A stretch of 64,000 bases of DNA from Calditrichota bacterium (GTDB lineage Bacteria > CLD3). The position numbers were made by a program, and so were the translations under genes. The number at the start of each line of letters is the position of its first letter. The first letter of the stretch is position 1. Below the pieces are notes generated by a model, which saw only the letters and a list, made by a program, of their open reading frames with translations, made no database searches and was not told where the DNA came from. Below, piece by piece: positions 25,883-35,115 of the stretch. The stretch covers positions 35,034 to 99,033 of the forward strand of contig QQUF01000022.1 of assembly GCA_008501735.1 (NCBI GenBank). The letters are read 5' to 3'.

Positions 25883-27258
25883 TTCTCAAAAGAGCATTCT
25901 CCCCAAGTAAAAGGATTTACATAAGTGTAAGTTTCGGAGTCGACAGACCAGTAAGTTTCTTTTTCTTTTGCAAAGAACAAAACGTTCAGCAAAATTTTCT
26001 TTGTTTTGCTTAAGCCAACTAAGTTTGAATTTTTGAGCAAAAAACTTAATTCTTTAAAGGTTGTTTTAGTTGTCAAAACAAGTGGTTTTATGTTAGGTTC
26101 TACCTCTGTAAAAATTTGCTTCAAAAACACTTTTCCGTCTTCTTTTGAAATTTGCCAAACAGTTTGCCCTTCTTCAAGACTAACTGGTTTTTCGCCGTTT
26201 GAACTAATCATTAGGTAAGCAAAGCCTTTCTCTGCATTTTCCCAAAAGTTATTGTCAAATCTGAAATTAATCCCTAAACCATTGGCAAACTTTACAACTC
26301 GAAATTCTACTTCTTCTCCCTTAGGAGGATTCAACGAGAATTTTTTGATTTTCGCAAAGTCGAAATTTTCTGAAAACTTTTGGTCTAAAGATTTGATTTT
26401 TGTTTTCGGTAATTTTGGTAAGTAAGATTCATTTTTACTCAAGAAATCTTTTTTAAAAAGGTAGATGTCTCTTTGCTCATTCGTTACTAAGAACTCTTTT
26501 CCGTCAAAACAAATCGCTTCACATTGGTCGAGTTCAACCAAAACTTTTTCGTGATTTTTTGTGAGGAACTTTTCACCTTCTTTTCTAAAAAGGTAAAGGT
26601 ATTCGTAACACAAAACCAAAAGTTCACCGTTTTGATAATCTGCTGCCGTAACTTGGCTGTCAGTTTCAAATTCCTCAAGCAATTCTAAAATCTGAACTTC
26701 ATCAGTAAAATTTGGAAGTCTGTAAAGCTTTGTCTTTCGGTTTCCTCTATTTTTAGACAAAAAATAAAGTTTGCCTTCTGCTAGGAAGATAGCTTCACAA
26801 TCAAAATTTTTCTGTTTATGTAAAGGTGGAAATTCTTTTTGATCAGGGTAAACAATTTGGATTTTTTTAGAAACTTCAGTAGTCATTTTCTTTCCAGTTG
26901 TGCTAAAAATGTCAGGTTCTTTCAGAAAGTAAAGTGTTAGGTCTTTTCTTGCATTTCTGTTGTTACCAATGTCTGCGATGACAATATTTCCCGAATTGTC
27001 AAAAGCAATGTCTTCCCAATCAACATTTTCTGCATTTTCTAAAATAACCTCCTTGACGAAAGTTCCATCTTTTCGGATTGCGAAAATTCTCGCTTTGTCT
27101 CCTGAGTCGTTGTGTGTCCAAAAAATATTTTCAAATTTTTGGCTTTTAATTATTCCCGATGACTCATCAATTTTGTCGTCTTGAATTTTTGAGAAAGGTT
27201 TATAATCTGTCTGAAAACAAGAAGTAAGGAGAAAAGAAAGGAAAAGTAGTCTTAGCAT
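25879..27258 (-). CDS. Beta-propeller-like lipoprotein
   Basis: 459 residues beginning with a lipoprotein signal (L-L-T-S-C, Cys near residue 13). The first ~270 residues look like a six-bladed propeller of the esterase-like phytase/SdiA-regulated type: D-E-S-S-G-I near residue 32, W-T-H-N-D-S-G-D near residue 47, then repeated I-A-F-D/I-V-I-A-D-I-G-N blades. The last ~150 residues form a separate beta domain. Catalysis cannot be claimed. AGAGGA lies about 7 nt before the ATG. It follows the GGDEF gene by 16 nt and is probably co-transcribed. Confidence 0.75.
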   Translation of the reverse strand: MLRLLFLSFLLTSCFQTDYKPFSKIQDDKIDESSGIIKSQKFENIFWTHNDSGDKARIFAIRKDGTFVKEVILENAENVDWEDIAFDNSGNIVIADIGNNRNARKDLTLYFLKEPDIFSTTGKKMTTEVSKKIQIVYPDQKEFPPLHKQKNFDCEAIFLAEGKLYFLSKNRGNRKTKLYRLPNFTDEVQILELLEEFETDSQVTAADYQNGELLVLCYEYLYLFRKEGEKFLTKNHEKVLVELDQCEAICFDGKEFLVTNEQRDIYLFKKDFLSKNESYLPKLPKTKIKSLDQKFSENFDFAKIKKFSLNPPKGEEVEFRVVKFANGLGINFRFDNNFWENAEKGFAYLMISSNGEKPVSLEEGQTVWQISKEDGKVFLKQIFTEVEPNIKPLVLTTKTTFKELSFLLKNSNLVGLSKTKKILLNVLFFAKEKETYWSVDSETYTYVNPFTWGECSFEN

Positions 27259-27274
27259 AAAAATCCTCTTAAAA

Positions 27275-29275
27275 TTAAACTATTGGCTCAGGGTCTATGC
27301 TTTCGTCTAAATTTGGTGGTAAGTTGTGAAAAGTAACTCTGTTTCGACCAGCTCTTTTGGAAGCATAAAGCGCTTTGTCAGCAACACGAATAAAGTCTTT
27401 TGCATTTTCCATTACCTTTTTGTCGAACTCTGCAACTCCAATGCTTATTGTTACTTTATATTCATCGCCGTTGAAAGAAATTACTTTTTCCTCAATTTGA
27501 CTACGAATTAATTCAGCTTTTTTAACGGCTTGTTCGGTATTTGTATTAATTAATAAAATCGAAAACTCTTCTCCTCCGTAACGTCCAATTCCGTCAATTG
27601 AACGAATCATTTTTTCCAAAGTCTGTGCCACTTGACGTAAAACCTCGTCACCAACAAGATGTCCATAATTATCATTAAAACTCTTGAAGTGGTCAATATC
27701 AATCATCAACAACTGCATTTTCAAATCATATCTGTCAGACCTTTGGATTTCAAGTGCAAGTTTTTCGTCAAAAGCTCTTCTGTTTGGAATCCGAGTCAAA
27801 CCGTCTGTGCTTGCTAATTGTTTTAACTCCGAGTAGTAACTTGCTCTATCCAAAGCTCCGCCCAAAGTTACAGTTAATTTTTTTAGAATTTCTTTATTCT
27901 CTTTGTTGAAGAAAAAAGACCTCTTACTTTCGATTGTGATGATTCCTGGCTTTTCAATTGTGTCAAAAGGAACTGCAAGAAATGACCTGTAACCGCTAGA
28001 AGTTTTTTCTTGATTTGTATAACGTGGATGAAAATTTATCTCTCTTGTTCCATCGGCAGCTTCAATAAAATCACTGTCAATTTTTGAGTTCTTTCTTAAA
28101 TCTGCAACAACTAAACCTTCGTTTTTCCTCAAAACATAACCGTTCAATCCTTCGCTGATTTTGAAAACCGTTTTAACAGGAAAAATTTCCTCATCTTTGA
28201 ATTCGGAACTTGAGTAGTCTAGGTAAGCAATTTCAGCTTCCTCTGAATTAGGTTTTGAAAATGCAATTGCAAGTCTGTCATAGTTAAAGACTTTTTTCAC
28301 AATTTCTAAGAATTTGAAAATTACATCTTTTTCTTTAAACTGACTACTTAAGTCAAGACTGACTTCGTAAAGTCCTGAGTAAAATAAAAATTTTCGGTTA
28401 GTGTCTTTTAGCTCTTCAAAGTTGATGATTAATTTTTCGATGACTTTTGCGAAGGTCTCAAATAGGTGCTTTTCTTTTTCAGAAAACTTATTCTCAGACT
28501 CAGAGTCAGCAACTAAAACTCCGATAATTTCTTTGTCAATTACTAATGGGACACCGAGAAATGAGCCTGTAATTTCTTCTTCTGAATAATAGTTAATTGC
28601 AGGAGAATTTTCGGGAATTGTGTTTTCCATTAAAGTTTCTTCACGTTTTACAACTGTTCCTGGAAGATTGCCCCCAAGCGGAATTCGCGAAGAAAGATGG
28701 AAATTTTGTGAATCGGAAAAACCTGCTTTTAAAAATAAAGTGTGGTCTTGCAAATTCAGAAGGAAAACACCAACTGTTTTAGCGTCCAAAACATTTTTTA
28801 CTTTTTGTAGCAAATCATTTAAAAGCAACTCAAAATTTTCTTCAAACCTTTGAAATTGCTCATCAAATTTTTCTTCTGAAATTGATTCCCAATTAAAATC
28901 ATTGGAATTCTTTGCTGTTTTTTCTTCAAAACTAAGTTGTGAGAATTCATTTGCTCGGTTGTTGTCTAAAATTGTTTCTTTAGGTTCAGAATCTTTTTCG
29001 ATTGGTTCTGGAGGAGTAAAATTTATCGGAGCTTCGATTTTTGCTTTTCTTCTATCAAAAGATTCATCTCGCAAAGTCTCGTAAGATTCTGGCTCACTTT
29101 TTTTCTGATTCAAATAAAGGATTCCAACTGCAACCAAACCTAAAATGCCAATGAGTCTAACTGCTTGAACAAGACTTTCATTTTCTTCGATTCCGATTGG
29201 GAAAACCGAATAAAGTAAAACTAGAATTAGTAAAATGTATAAAATTTCAAGAAACTGAAAAGAGCCTTTGCTCAT
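27275..29275 (-). CDS. Diguanylate cyclase with GAF domains
   Basis: 666 residues. Two membrane helices at the N-terminus are followed by an acidic linker, two GAF-like sensor domains (about 155-300 and 315-480) and a C-terminal GGDEF domain (about 495-650). The active-site loop reads R-Y-G-G-E-E-F, and R-S-I-D five residues before it is the product-inhibition (I-site) motif, so it should make cyclic di-GMP and be feedback inhibited. ATG at 29275 preferred over a TTG at 29287. Transcription should start in the 290-nt gap before 29568, which holds no gene. Confidence 0.92.
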   Translation of the reverse strand: MSKGSFQFLEILYILLILVLLYSVFPIGIEENESLVQAVRLIGILGLVAVGILYLNQKKSEPESYETLRDESFDRRKAKIEAPINFTPPEPIEKDSEPKETILDNNRANEFSQLSFEEKTAKNSNDFNWESISEEKFDEQFQRFEENFELLLNDLLQKVKNVLDAKTVGVFLLNLQDHTLFLKAGFSDSQNFHLSSRIPLGGNLPGTVVKREETLMENTIPENSPAINYYSEEEITGSFLGVPLVIDKEIIGVLVADSESENKFSEKEKHLFETFAKVIEKLIINFEELKDTNRKFLFYSGLYEVSLDLSSQFKEKDVIFKFLEIVKKVFNYDRLAIAFSKPNSEEAEIAYLDYSSSEFKDEEIFPVKTVFKISEGLNGYVLRKNEGLVVADLRKNSKIDSDFIEAADGTREINFHPRYTNQEKTSSGYRSFLAVPFDTIEKPGIITIESKRSFFFNKENKEILKKLTVTLGGALDRASYYSELKQLASTDGLTRIPNRRAFDEKLALEIQRSDRYDLKMQLLMIDIDHFKSFNDNYGHLVGDEVLRQVAQTLEKMIRSIDGIGRYGGEEFSILLINTNTEQAVKKAELIRSQIEEKVISFNGDEYKVTISIGVAEFDKKVMENAKDFIRVADKALYASKRAGRNRVTFHNLPPNLDESIDPEPIV

Positions 29276-29567
29276 TGAACTTCTCAAGTTAGTAGTGATG
29301 GCTTAATTTTGTAGATTTCTTTTTGCGAAAAATCAATTTAGTAAATTTTGAAAACTCTGACAACTACCTAAATGAAAAACTAAGATTTTTCTCAACTTAG
29401 TGTCCTTCACAAAATTGAAAAGTTGGTCTAAATTTTTGTCAAACCTCTTCCTAAACTCTTCTTAGATTTCAACAATTCACTTTGAAAAATAGCTTTGAAA
29501 TATTAATTTCACGGCTCGCTAAATCAAGAAAAATTAAACTCAAAGAATAAATCACAAAGGCACAAAA

Positions 29568-32123
29568 ATGAGACGAAAATACGGAAACTACTCTTGGGAC
29601 TCAAAACATCCTGCCGCAGATTCACTTGCAACAGAGAATTTTGTTAGAAGAAGAGAAATTAACGTTTCGCATCAAAAATTAGAGGTAAGTTTCGACCTCG
29701 AAAAAGAAACAATAAACGGAACTTGTACACTCACTTTCAAACCTGTAAATGACAAACTTGCAAAAATGTCTTTTGACGCTGTTGATTTGGAAGTTTCAAA
29801 AGTTGTAATTGACGGAAAAGAGCTTGAATACAAAATCAAAAAAGAAAGTATTGAAGTTACTTTGGACAGACCTTACAACTCTGATGAAGAAATGAATGTT
29901 TCAGTAACTTACAGTGTAACTTCGCCTGAGAAAGGAGCTTTTTTCATCAAACCTGACGAAGGTTATCCTGACAAAGAAGTTCATCTTTGGACACAAGGCG
30001 AATCGGAAGAAAACCGTTTTTGGTACCCAACTTACGACACTCCAAACCAAAAGTACACAACAGAAGCAATAATCACTTGTGACGAAAATCTTACTGCACT
30101 TTCAAATGGAAAACTTGTCAGTGAAACTCACAACAAAGAAGCAAAAACTAAAACTTTTCATTGGCTTCACGATGTTCCTCACGTCTCTTACTTATTCAAC
30201 ATTGCAATCGGAGACTTTGATGTTTACGAAGACGAGTACAACGGAGTTCCTGTAAATTATTACGCTCCAAGAGGTGAAGGCGACAAACTCAAAGATGCTT
30301 TCGGTTTAACTCCTGATATGATTAAATTTTTCTCAGAAGCAACAGGTTACGATTACCCTTACGCAAAATACGGTCAAGTTGTAGTTCGCGACTTTACTTG
30401 GGGCGGAATGGAAAACACAACTTTAACAATTATGTACGACGGAATCATTTACGACAAAACTGCTAAGAAAGATGTTGAACTTGATTCTCATTCCTTAGTT
30501 GCTCACGAACTTGCTCACCAATGGTTTGGCGATTTGATAACAATGAAAAATTGGCAATACCTTTGGTTAAACGAAAGTTTTGCTTCTTACTTCGACCCTC
30601 TTTACTTTGAACACAAATTCGGAAAAGACGAGTTCGATTACAGAATGTACCAAGAGCAAAACGGTTACTTAGCAGAAGCAAAAGCAGGTTACATTCGCCC
30701 AATCGAAACAAATTTTTATCATTCCGCAGAAGATATGTTTGATGGACACTCTTACAACAAAGGAGCTTGTGCGTTGCACACTTTGCGTTATGAAATTGGC
30801 GACGAAATGTTTTTCAAAGGTGTCAAACACTACGTCAAAAAACACGCAAACACTTGTGCAGAATCTGCTGACTTGAGAATTGCCTTTGAGGAATCTACAG
30901 GAATTAACATTGATGCTTTTGTAAAACAGTGGTTCCAAACTGCAGGTCATCCGAAATTTGAAGTTTCTTACGATTACCAAGAAAGCACAAAATTAATCAA
31001 GCTCAAAGTTAAGCAAACTCAAAAAACCGACAAACACGTTCCGATTTTCAAAACTCCTTTTCAAATTGAAGTTGTTTGTGGTGGTGAGGGAAAACAGTTC
31101 AGATTTGAAACTGACAGCAAAGAACAAATTTACTACGTTCCTTGTGAAAACGAACCGGAAGCAGTTTTCTTCGACCCTGACGGATTCATTCTCTGTGAAA
31201 TCGAGTTTGAAAAAGAGAAAAAAGAATTGCTTTGGACTCTCAAAAACGGAAGAACGATTTGGGTAAGAATTGATGCAGCTAAACAACTTGCAAAAATTAC
31301 TGGAAAATCTGACGTTGTCGAAGCACTCGCTGATTGTGTAAAGAATGACTCTTTCTACGGAGTTTCAAGACAAGCTGCTGTTGCACTTGGAAAAATTGGA
31401 ACTGACGATGCGAAAAAAGCACTTCTCGGACTTTTGGAAATTCCTGAGTCAAGAGCAAGAGTTGGAGTTGCTCAAGGTCTTGGAGAATTTAAATGCAAAG
31501 ACGTTTACGACAAACTCGTAGCACTTTTTGATAAAGACGATTCTTACTTTGTTCGTGGTGCAGCAGTAACTTCTGCCGCAAAAGCTAACAAAGAAGGTTC
31601 TTTTGATTTCTTGAAACAAGCAATCGAAGTTGATTCTTTCCGTGCAGCAATCGCAAGTGGTGCAATGCAAGGAATGTTTGAAACTAAAAATCTTGAAGGA
31701 ATTGAAATTCTTAAAGACAAAAGCACTTACGGAAATGAACTCCGAACAAGGGCATCAGCGATTCGTGTTCTTGGAAGTTACGCAGATTTCTTCCCTGAAA
31801 AATCAAACGACATTCGTGAATTTATTGAAGAGTTGTTGAAAGACCCGAACTTTAGAATTAGAAGCGTTGCAGTTGGTGCTTTAGAAAAAATAGCTGACAC
31901 AAAATCAATTCCAAAAATTGACCAACTTGTAACAGGTGAAGTTTTTGGAATGCTCAAAAGAACAGCTCGCGAAGCAATCCTAAACATTCGCAAAACTGAA
32001 AAAACAAAAGTGCCAAAAGCATCTTTTGAAACAGAGGTAAATTCGCTCAAAGAAGAAAACAAGAAACTCAAAGAGAAACTTGAAGACATCGTGGCGAAAC
32101 TTGACTCAGTCTTGAAGAAATAA
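29568..32123 (+). CDS. M1 family aminopeptidase with HEAT-repeat C-terminus
   Basis: 851 residues. Residues 1-230 form the beta-rich N-terminal domain; G-G-M-E-N (279-283) binds the substrate N-terminus and H-E-L-A-H-Q-W-F (313-320) with Glu336 binds zinc. From about residue 560 HEAT-like helical repeats (R-Q-A-A-V-A-L-G-K-I-G type) replace the usual M1 C-terminal domain, and the last 35 residues are a likely coiled coil. No signal peptide is present, so it is probably cytoplasmic and acts in peptide turnover. A terminator follows. Confidence 0.92.
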   Translation: MRRKYGNYSWDSKHPAADSLATENFVRRREINVSHQKLEVSFDLEKETINGTCTLTFKPVNDKLAKMSFDAVDLEVSKVVIDGKELEYKIKKESIEVTLDRPYNSDEEMNVSVTYSVTSPEKGAFFIKPDEGYPDKEVHLWTQGESEENRFWYPTYDTPNQKYTTEAIITCDENLTALSNGKLVSETHNKEAKTKTFHWLHDVPHVSYLFNIAIGDFDVYEDEYNGVPVNYYAPRGEGDKLKDAFGLTPDMIKFFSEATGYDYPYAKYGQVVVRDFTWGGMENTTLTIMYDGIIYDKTAKKDVELDSHSLVAHELAHQWFGDLITMKNWQYLWLNESFASYFDPLYFEHKFGKDEFDYRMYQEQNGYLAEAKAGYIRPIETNFYHSAEDMFDGHSYNKGACALHTLRYEIGDEMFFKGVKHYVKKHANTCAESADLRIAFEESTGINIDAFVKQWFQTAGHPKFEVSYDYQESTKLIKLKVKQTQKTDKHVPIFKTPFQIEVVCGGEGKQFRFETDSKEQIYYVPCENEPEAVFFDPDGFILCEIEFEKEKKELLWTLKNGRTIWVRIDAAKQLAKITGKSDVVEALADCVKNDSFYGVSRQAAVALGKIGTDDAKKALLGLLEIPESRARVGVAQGLGEFKCKDVYDKLVALFDKDDSYFVRGAAVTSAAKANKEGSFDFLKQAIEVDSFRAAIASGAMQGMFETKNLEGIEILKDKSTYGNELRTRASAIRVLGSYADFFPEKSNDIREFIEELLKDPNFRIRSVAVGALEKIADTKSIPKIDQLVTGEVFGMLKRTAREAILNIRKTEKTKVPKASFETEVNSLKEENKKLKEKLEDIVAKLDSVLKK

Positions 32124-32154
32124 TCGAATGAACCAAAATCATTTGTAAAAATAC

Positions 32155-32190
32155 AAAAGCCGATTGGGAATTTCTCCAATCGGCTTTTTT
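32155..32190 (+). terminator. Rho-independent terminator after the M1 peptidase
   Basis: Stem GCCGATTGG/CCAATCGGC (32159-32167 with 32176-32184), flanked by A- and T-runs (TTTTTT at 32185-32190). It begins 31 nt after the stop codon and could act in both directions. Confidence 0.88.
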
Positions 32191-32201
32191 GTAAAATTCG
32201 C

Positions 32202-32225
32202 AGGGAACAAAAATTTTTGTTCCCT
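32202..32225. repeat. Palindromic element, TAGGGAACAAA family, copy 2
   Basis: A perfect 24-nt palindrome (AGGGAACAAAAA with its complement, no loop) between the M1 peptidase terminator and the end of the convergent T9SS gene. Same core as 2608-2643 and 47483-47510. Confidence 0.85.
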
Positions 32226-32255
32226 ACAGATTTTTGTCATTCCGCAATTTTAAAA

Positions 32256-34910
32256 TTATTTCAGTAATTGCATTTTTTTCGTTTGTGAGAATTTTCCTGA
32301 TTCGAGTCTGTAAAGGTAAGTTCCACTTGAGACTTGTTTTCCTGATTCGTTTGTACCATTCCAAACAACAGAGCCTTTGGAATTTGTAAGCTCATATTCT
32401 TTGACTTTCTCGCCCAAAATGTTAAAAATCGTCAACTTACTTTTTACAGAATTAGAAATTGGTAATTCGTAATTAATTGTTGTCGAAGGGTTAAACGGAT
32501 TCGGATAATTTTGTGCAAGTTCGTAACCTTCGAGTTTGTTTTCCTCTTCTTCAATGTCAGACCAAATTATAGAAGTAATATCAACTTTAAACATCGACCT
32601 TCCGTGTGTTCCTGCAACTAAATGGTACTGAGTTCCTTCTATAAGTTCTAAATCAAAAACAGGAGAAAGTGGTAAACCATCGTCCATAATTGTCCAATTA
32701 TAGCCTTGAAAAAGTGGAAATGAATTAAAAACACCCAGATCTGTTCCAACAAAAAGATGAGTCGTCATATCAATCTGATTAATCTTAGAAGATGACTTTT
32801 GTGAAGGATTTATAATTACTGGCTGAGAAAAAGCAATAACATCATTAATTGGAACATTTGGTAAATTTCCGCTAACATCGATCCAAGTTTGCCCTAAATC
32901 TTCTGTTTTCCACAAATGAGCAGTTAAGTCATTTTCTTTAAAACCTGAGAAACTTACATAACAAATTGAATCTGCTGCTCCTATCCAACCACCATTATCA
33001 AACTTAACAGGTGCAACACGAGTACACCAACGAGTTGGCAAACTTGCGGAAACATTTGTCCAATTTGCTCCGTCGTCGGAAGTTACCCAAACGTTTCCGT
33101 CGTCAGTTCCTGCCCAAACAATGTCAGGGTTTGTAAAAGAAGGTGCAATTGTTGTAACAGTTCCGAAGTTCAAATTTCCACCTTGAGGAGGATTCGTCAA
33201 AGTCGGACTAAAAGAAGTCCAATTGTCGCCCATATCTGTTGTTTTGTAAACTCGGTTTGTTCCGAAGTAAAGAGTTGAATTGTCAAAAGGACTCATTGCA
33301 AAAGGTGTTGACCAGTTTCTTGGCTCATTTTGGTCAATTCCTGAATTCTGCCCGACAATGTTTGTGCTTTGTCCATTTTCAATTCTGAAAAGATTTCCCC
33401 ATTGGTACTCTGCGTAAACTCTGTCTGAATTTGTCGGATCAACAAGACAATAAAATCCGTCGCCACCAAGAATTGATTGGTAATCGTCAAGATTTCCTGT
33501 CAAAGTTCTAACTGTGTTGTTGTCCTGAGTTCCTCCATAAAGTCTTTGTGGAAGTTGTGGGTCGTGAGTAATCGCATAAAATTGTGTTACAGGAAAATTC
33601 GATGCTTTTGTGAAACTATTTCCTGTGTTGTTTGTGTAGTAAAGTCCTCCATCGTTTCCAACGTAAATTTCAGAAGGAACTAAAGGATTGAACCAAAAAG
33701 CGTGGTGGTCAACGTGCATTTGGAAACTGTCAAAAGAGTTCCAAGTTTGTCCGCCATCTGTTGAGTTTTTTATTCGAACTCCCATTGCGATAATGTGGTC
33801 AGGATTTACAGGGTCAACATCAATTGTTCCGAAATACCAACCGAAAGAAGAAAAAATGTCCATTAAATCAGGGTCATTTGAATCGACGAGTTCTGTCCAA
33901 GTTGCCCCAGAATCAACACTTTTGTAAAAACCTTTGAAGTAACCCGGATGGTCAACGTAAATTGCGTAAACAGTTGAAGGAAGCGAAGGAGCGACTTTTA
34001 CACCGATTCTTCCGACGTTCAAAGCATTTGGTGGAAGTCCGTTGGTAAGTTGATTCCAAGTTTGTCCGCCATCAATTGATTTGTAAAGTCCGCTTCCCAT
34101 TCCACCTACTTTTCTTTCTTGAGGTCTTCGGATTCTTTCCCACATAGAAGCGTAAAGTTCGTCAGGATTTTGTGGGTTAATCGAAATGTCAATACAACCT
34201 GTTGAATCGTTTACTGTGAGTTGTTGCGTCCAAGTTTGTCCGCCGTCAATTGTTTTGTAAACTCCTCTTTCAGGGTTTGTGTCGAAAAGTTTTCCCATTG
34301 CAGCAACCCAAACAATGTCAGGGTTTGTCGGGTGAATTACAATTCTTCCGATGTGGTGAGAATTTGGCAAACCGACAAAAGTCCAGCTTGAACCTGCGTC
34401 AATAGTTTTGTAAACTCCTGTTCCCGGATAAGAATCACCTGAAGAATTCGCTTCACCTGTTCCAACCCAAAGTGTATTCGCATCATTTGGATCCATCGCA
34501 ACTGCTCCAATAGAAAGGCTTCCGACATCATCGAAAATCGGTGTCCAAGCTTGACCGAAGTTTGTAGATTTAAAAACTCCACCTGCCGCAGTTCCTGTGT
34601 AAACAACATTTGGGTTGAATTGGTCAGCAACAACTGCTGTAACTCTTCCTCCAATGTTTGTCGGACCTGCTTGTTGCCAAGTCAAAGTGCTAATTTTGTT
34701 TTGTGATTTTGACTTCTTGCGTTCAGCACGAACTTGGTTTAGAGATTTTTGGTAGGCTTCCGTATTTAATTTTCCACTCGGGTAAGTTCTTTGAGCAAAA
34801 AACCAATCATTCGGAACTTTCGGCGGTTTGCGAGTAACTTCGTTTTGCTTCGTACTGCAAGACACCAAAAAGGCGAGTAAAACAAGGAAAAGAGTTTTTG
34901 AGTAGTTCAT
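32256..34910 (-). CDS. Sortilin/BNR-repeat secreted protein with T9SS domain
   Basis: 884 residues. About fifteen BNR/Asp-box elements (S-x-D-G-G-x-T-W, for example near residues 220, 270 and 385) form one or two Vps10/sialidase-like beta-propellers. The last ~85 residues are a type IX sorting domain (N-Y-P-N-P-F-N-P-S-T-T, ending M-Q-L-L-K). The N-terminus has a lipobox-like L-V-S-C-S, unusual together with a T9SS domain. The ATG at 34910 is 3 nt after GGAG; a TTG at 34919 lies upstream. Likely a surface or released protein; no enzyme activity can be inferred. Confidence 0.87.
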   Translation of the reverse strand: MNYSKTLFLVLLAFLVSCSTKQNEVTRKPPKVPNDWFFAQRTYPSGKLNTEAYQKSLNQVRAERKKSKSQNKISTLTWQQAGPTNIGGRVTAVVADQFNPNVVYTGTAAGGVFKSTNFGQAWTPIFDDVGSLSIGAVAMDPNDANTLWVGTGEANSSGDSYPGTGVYKTIDAGSSWTFVGLPNSHHIGRIVIHPTNPDIVWVAAMGKLFDTNPERGVYKTIDGGQTWTQQLTVNDSTGCIDISINPQNPDELYASMWERIRRPQERKVGGMGSGLYKSIDGGQTWNQLTNGLPPNALNVGRIGVKVAPSLPSTVYAIYVDHPGYFKGFYKSVDSGATWTELVDSNDPDLMDIFSSFGWYFGTIDVDPVNPDHIIAMGVRIKNSTDGGQTWNSFDSFQMHVDHHAFWFNPLVPSEIYVGNDGGLYYTNNTGNSFTKASNFPVTQFYAITHDPQLPQRLYGGTQDNNTVRTLTGNLDDYQSILGGDGFYCLVDPTNSDRVYAEYQWGNLFRIENGQSTNIVGQNSGIDQNEPRNWSTPFAMSPFDNSTLYFGTNRVYKTTDMGDNWTSFSPTLTNPPQGGNLNFGTVTTIAPSFTNPDIVWAGTDDGNVWVTSDDGANWTNVSASLPTRWCTRVAPVKFDNGGWIGAADSICYVSFSGFKENDLTAHLWKTEDLGQTWIDVSGNLPNVPINDVIAFSQPVIINPSQKSSSKINQIDMTTHLFVGTDLGVFNSFPLFQGYNWTIMDDGLPLSPVFDLELIEGTQYHLVAGTHGRSMFKVDITSIIWSDIEEEENKLEGYELAQNYPNPFNPSTTINYELPISNSVKSKLTIFNILGEKVKEYELTNSKGSVVWNGTNESGKQVSSGTYLYRLESGKFSQTKKMQLLK

Positions 34911-35115
34911 TTTCTCCAACTATTTTTTTAGGGTTAAAGGTTAGCTTAAATTAAAAGTTAGCATTTTGTAGGTCAAGCTAAAAAATGCTGTTCAAAACCG
35001 AATTAAGTTTCTATTTTTTTAAAACTAAATGGAAACCAAAATTTTGGAATGGTTTTTGTCGATTACTACCTTTCTCTACGAGGTAACAAACTTAGAATAA
35101 CTTTAAGTTACGCCA

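Noticed and set aside
30463..31286. Minus-strand open frames opposite the M1 aminopeptidase
   Set aside because: Antisense shadows rich in Cys, Phe and Asn with no start signals; the plus-strand catalytic motifs are intact.
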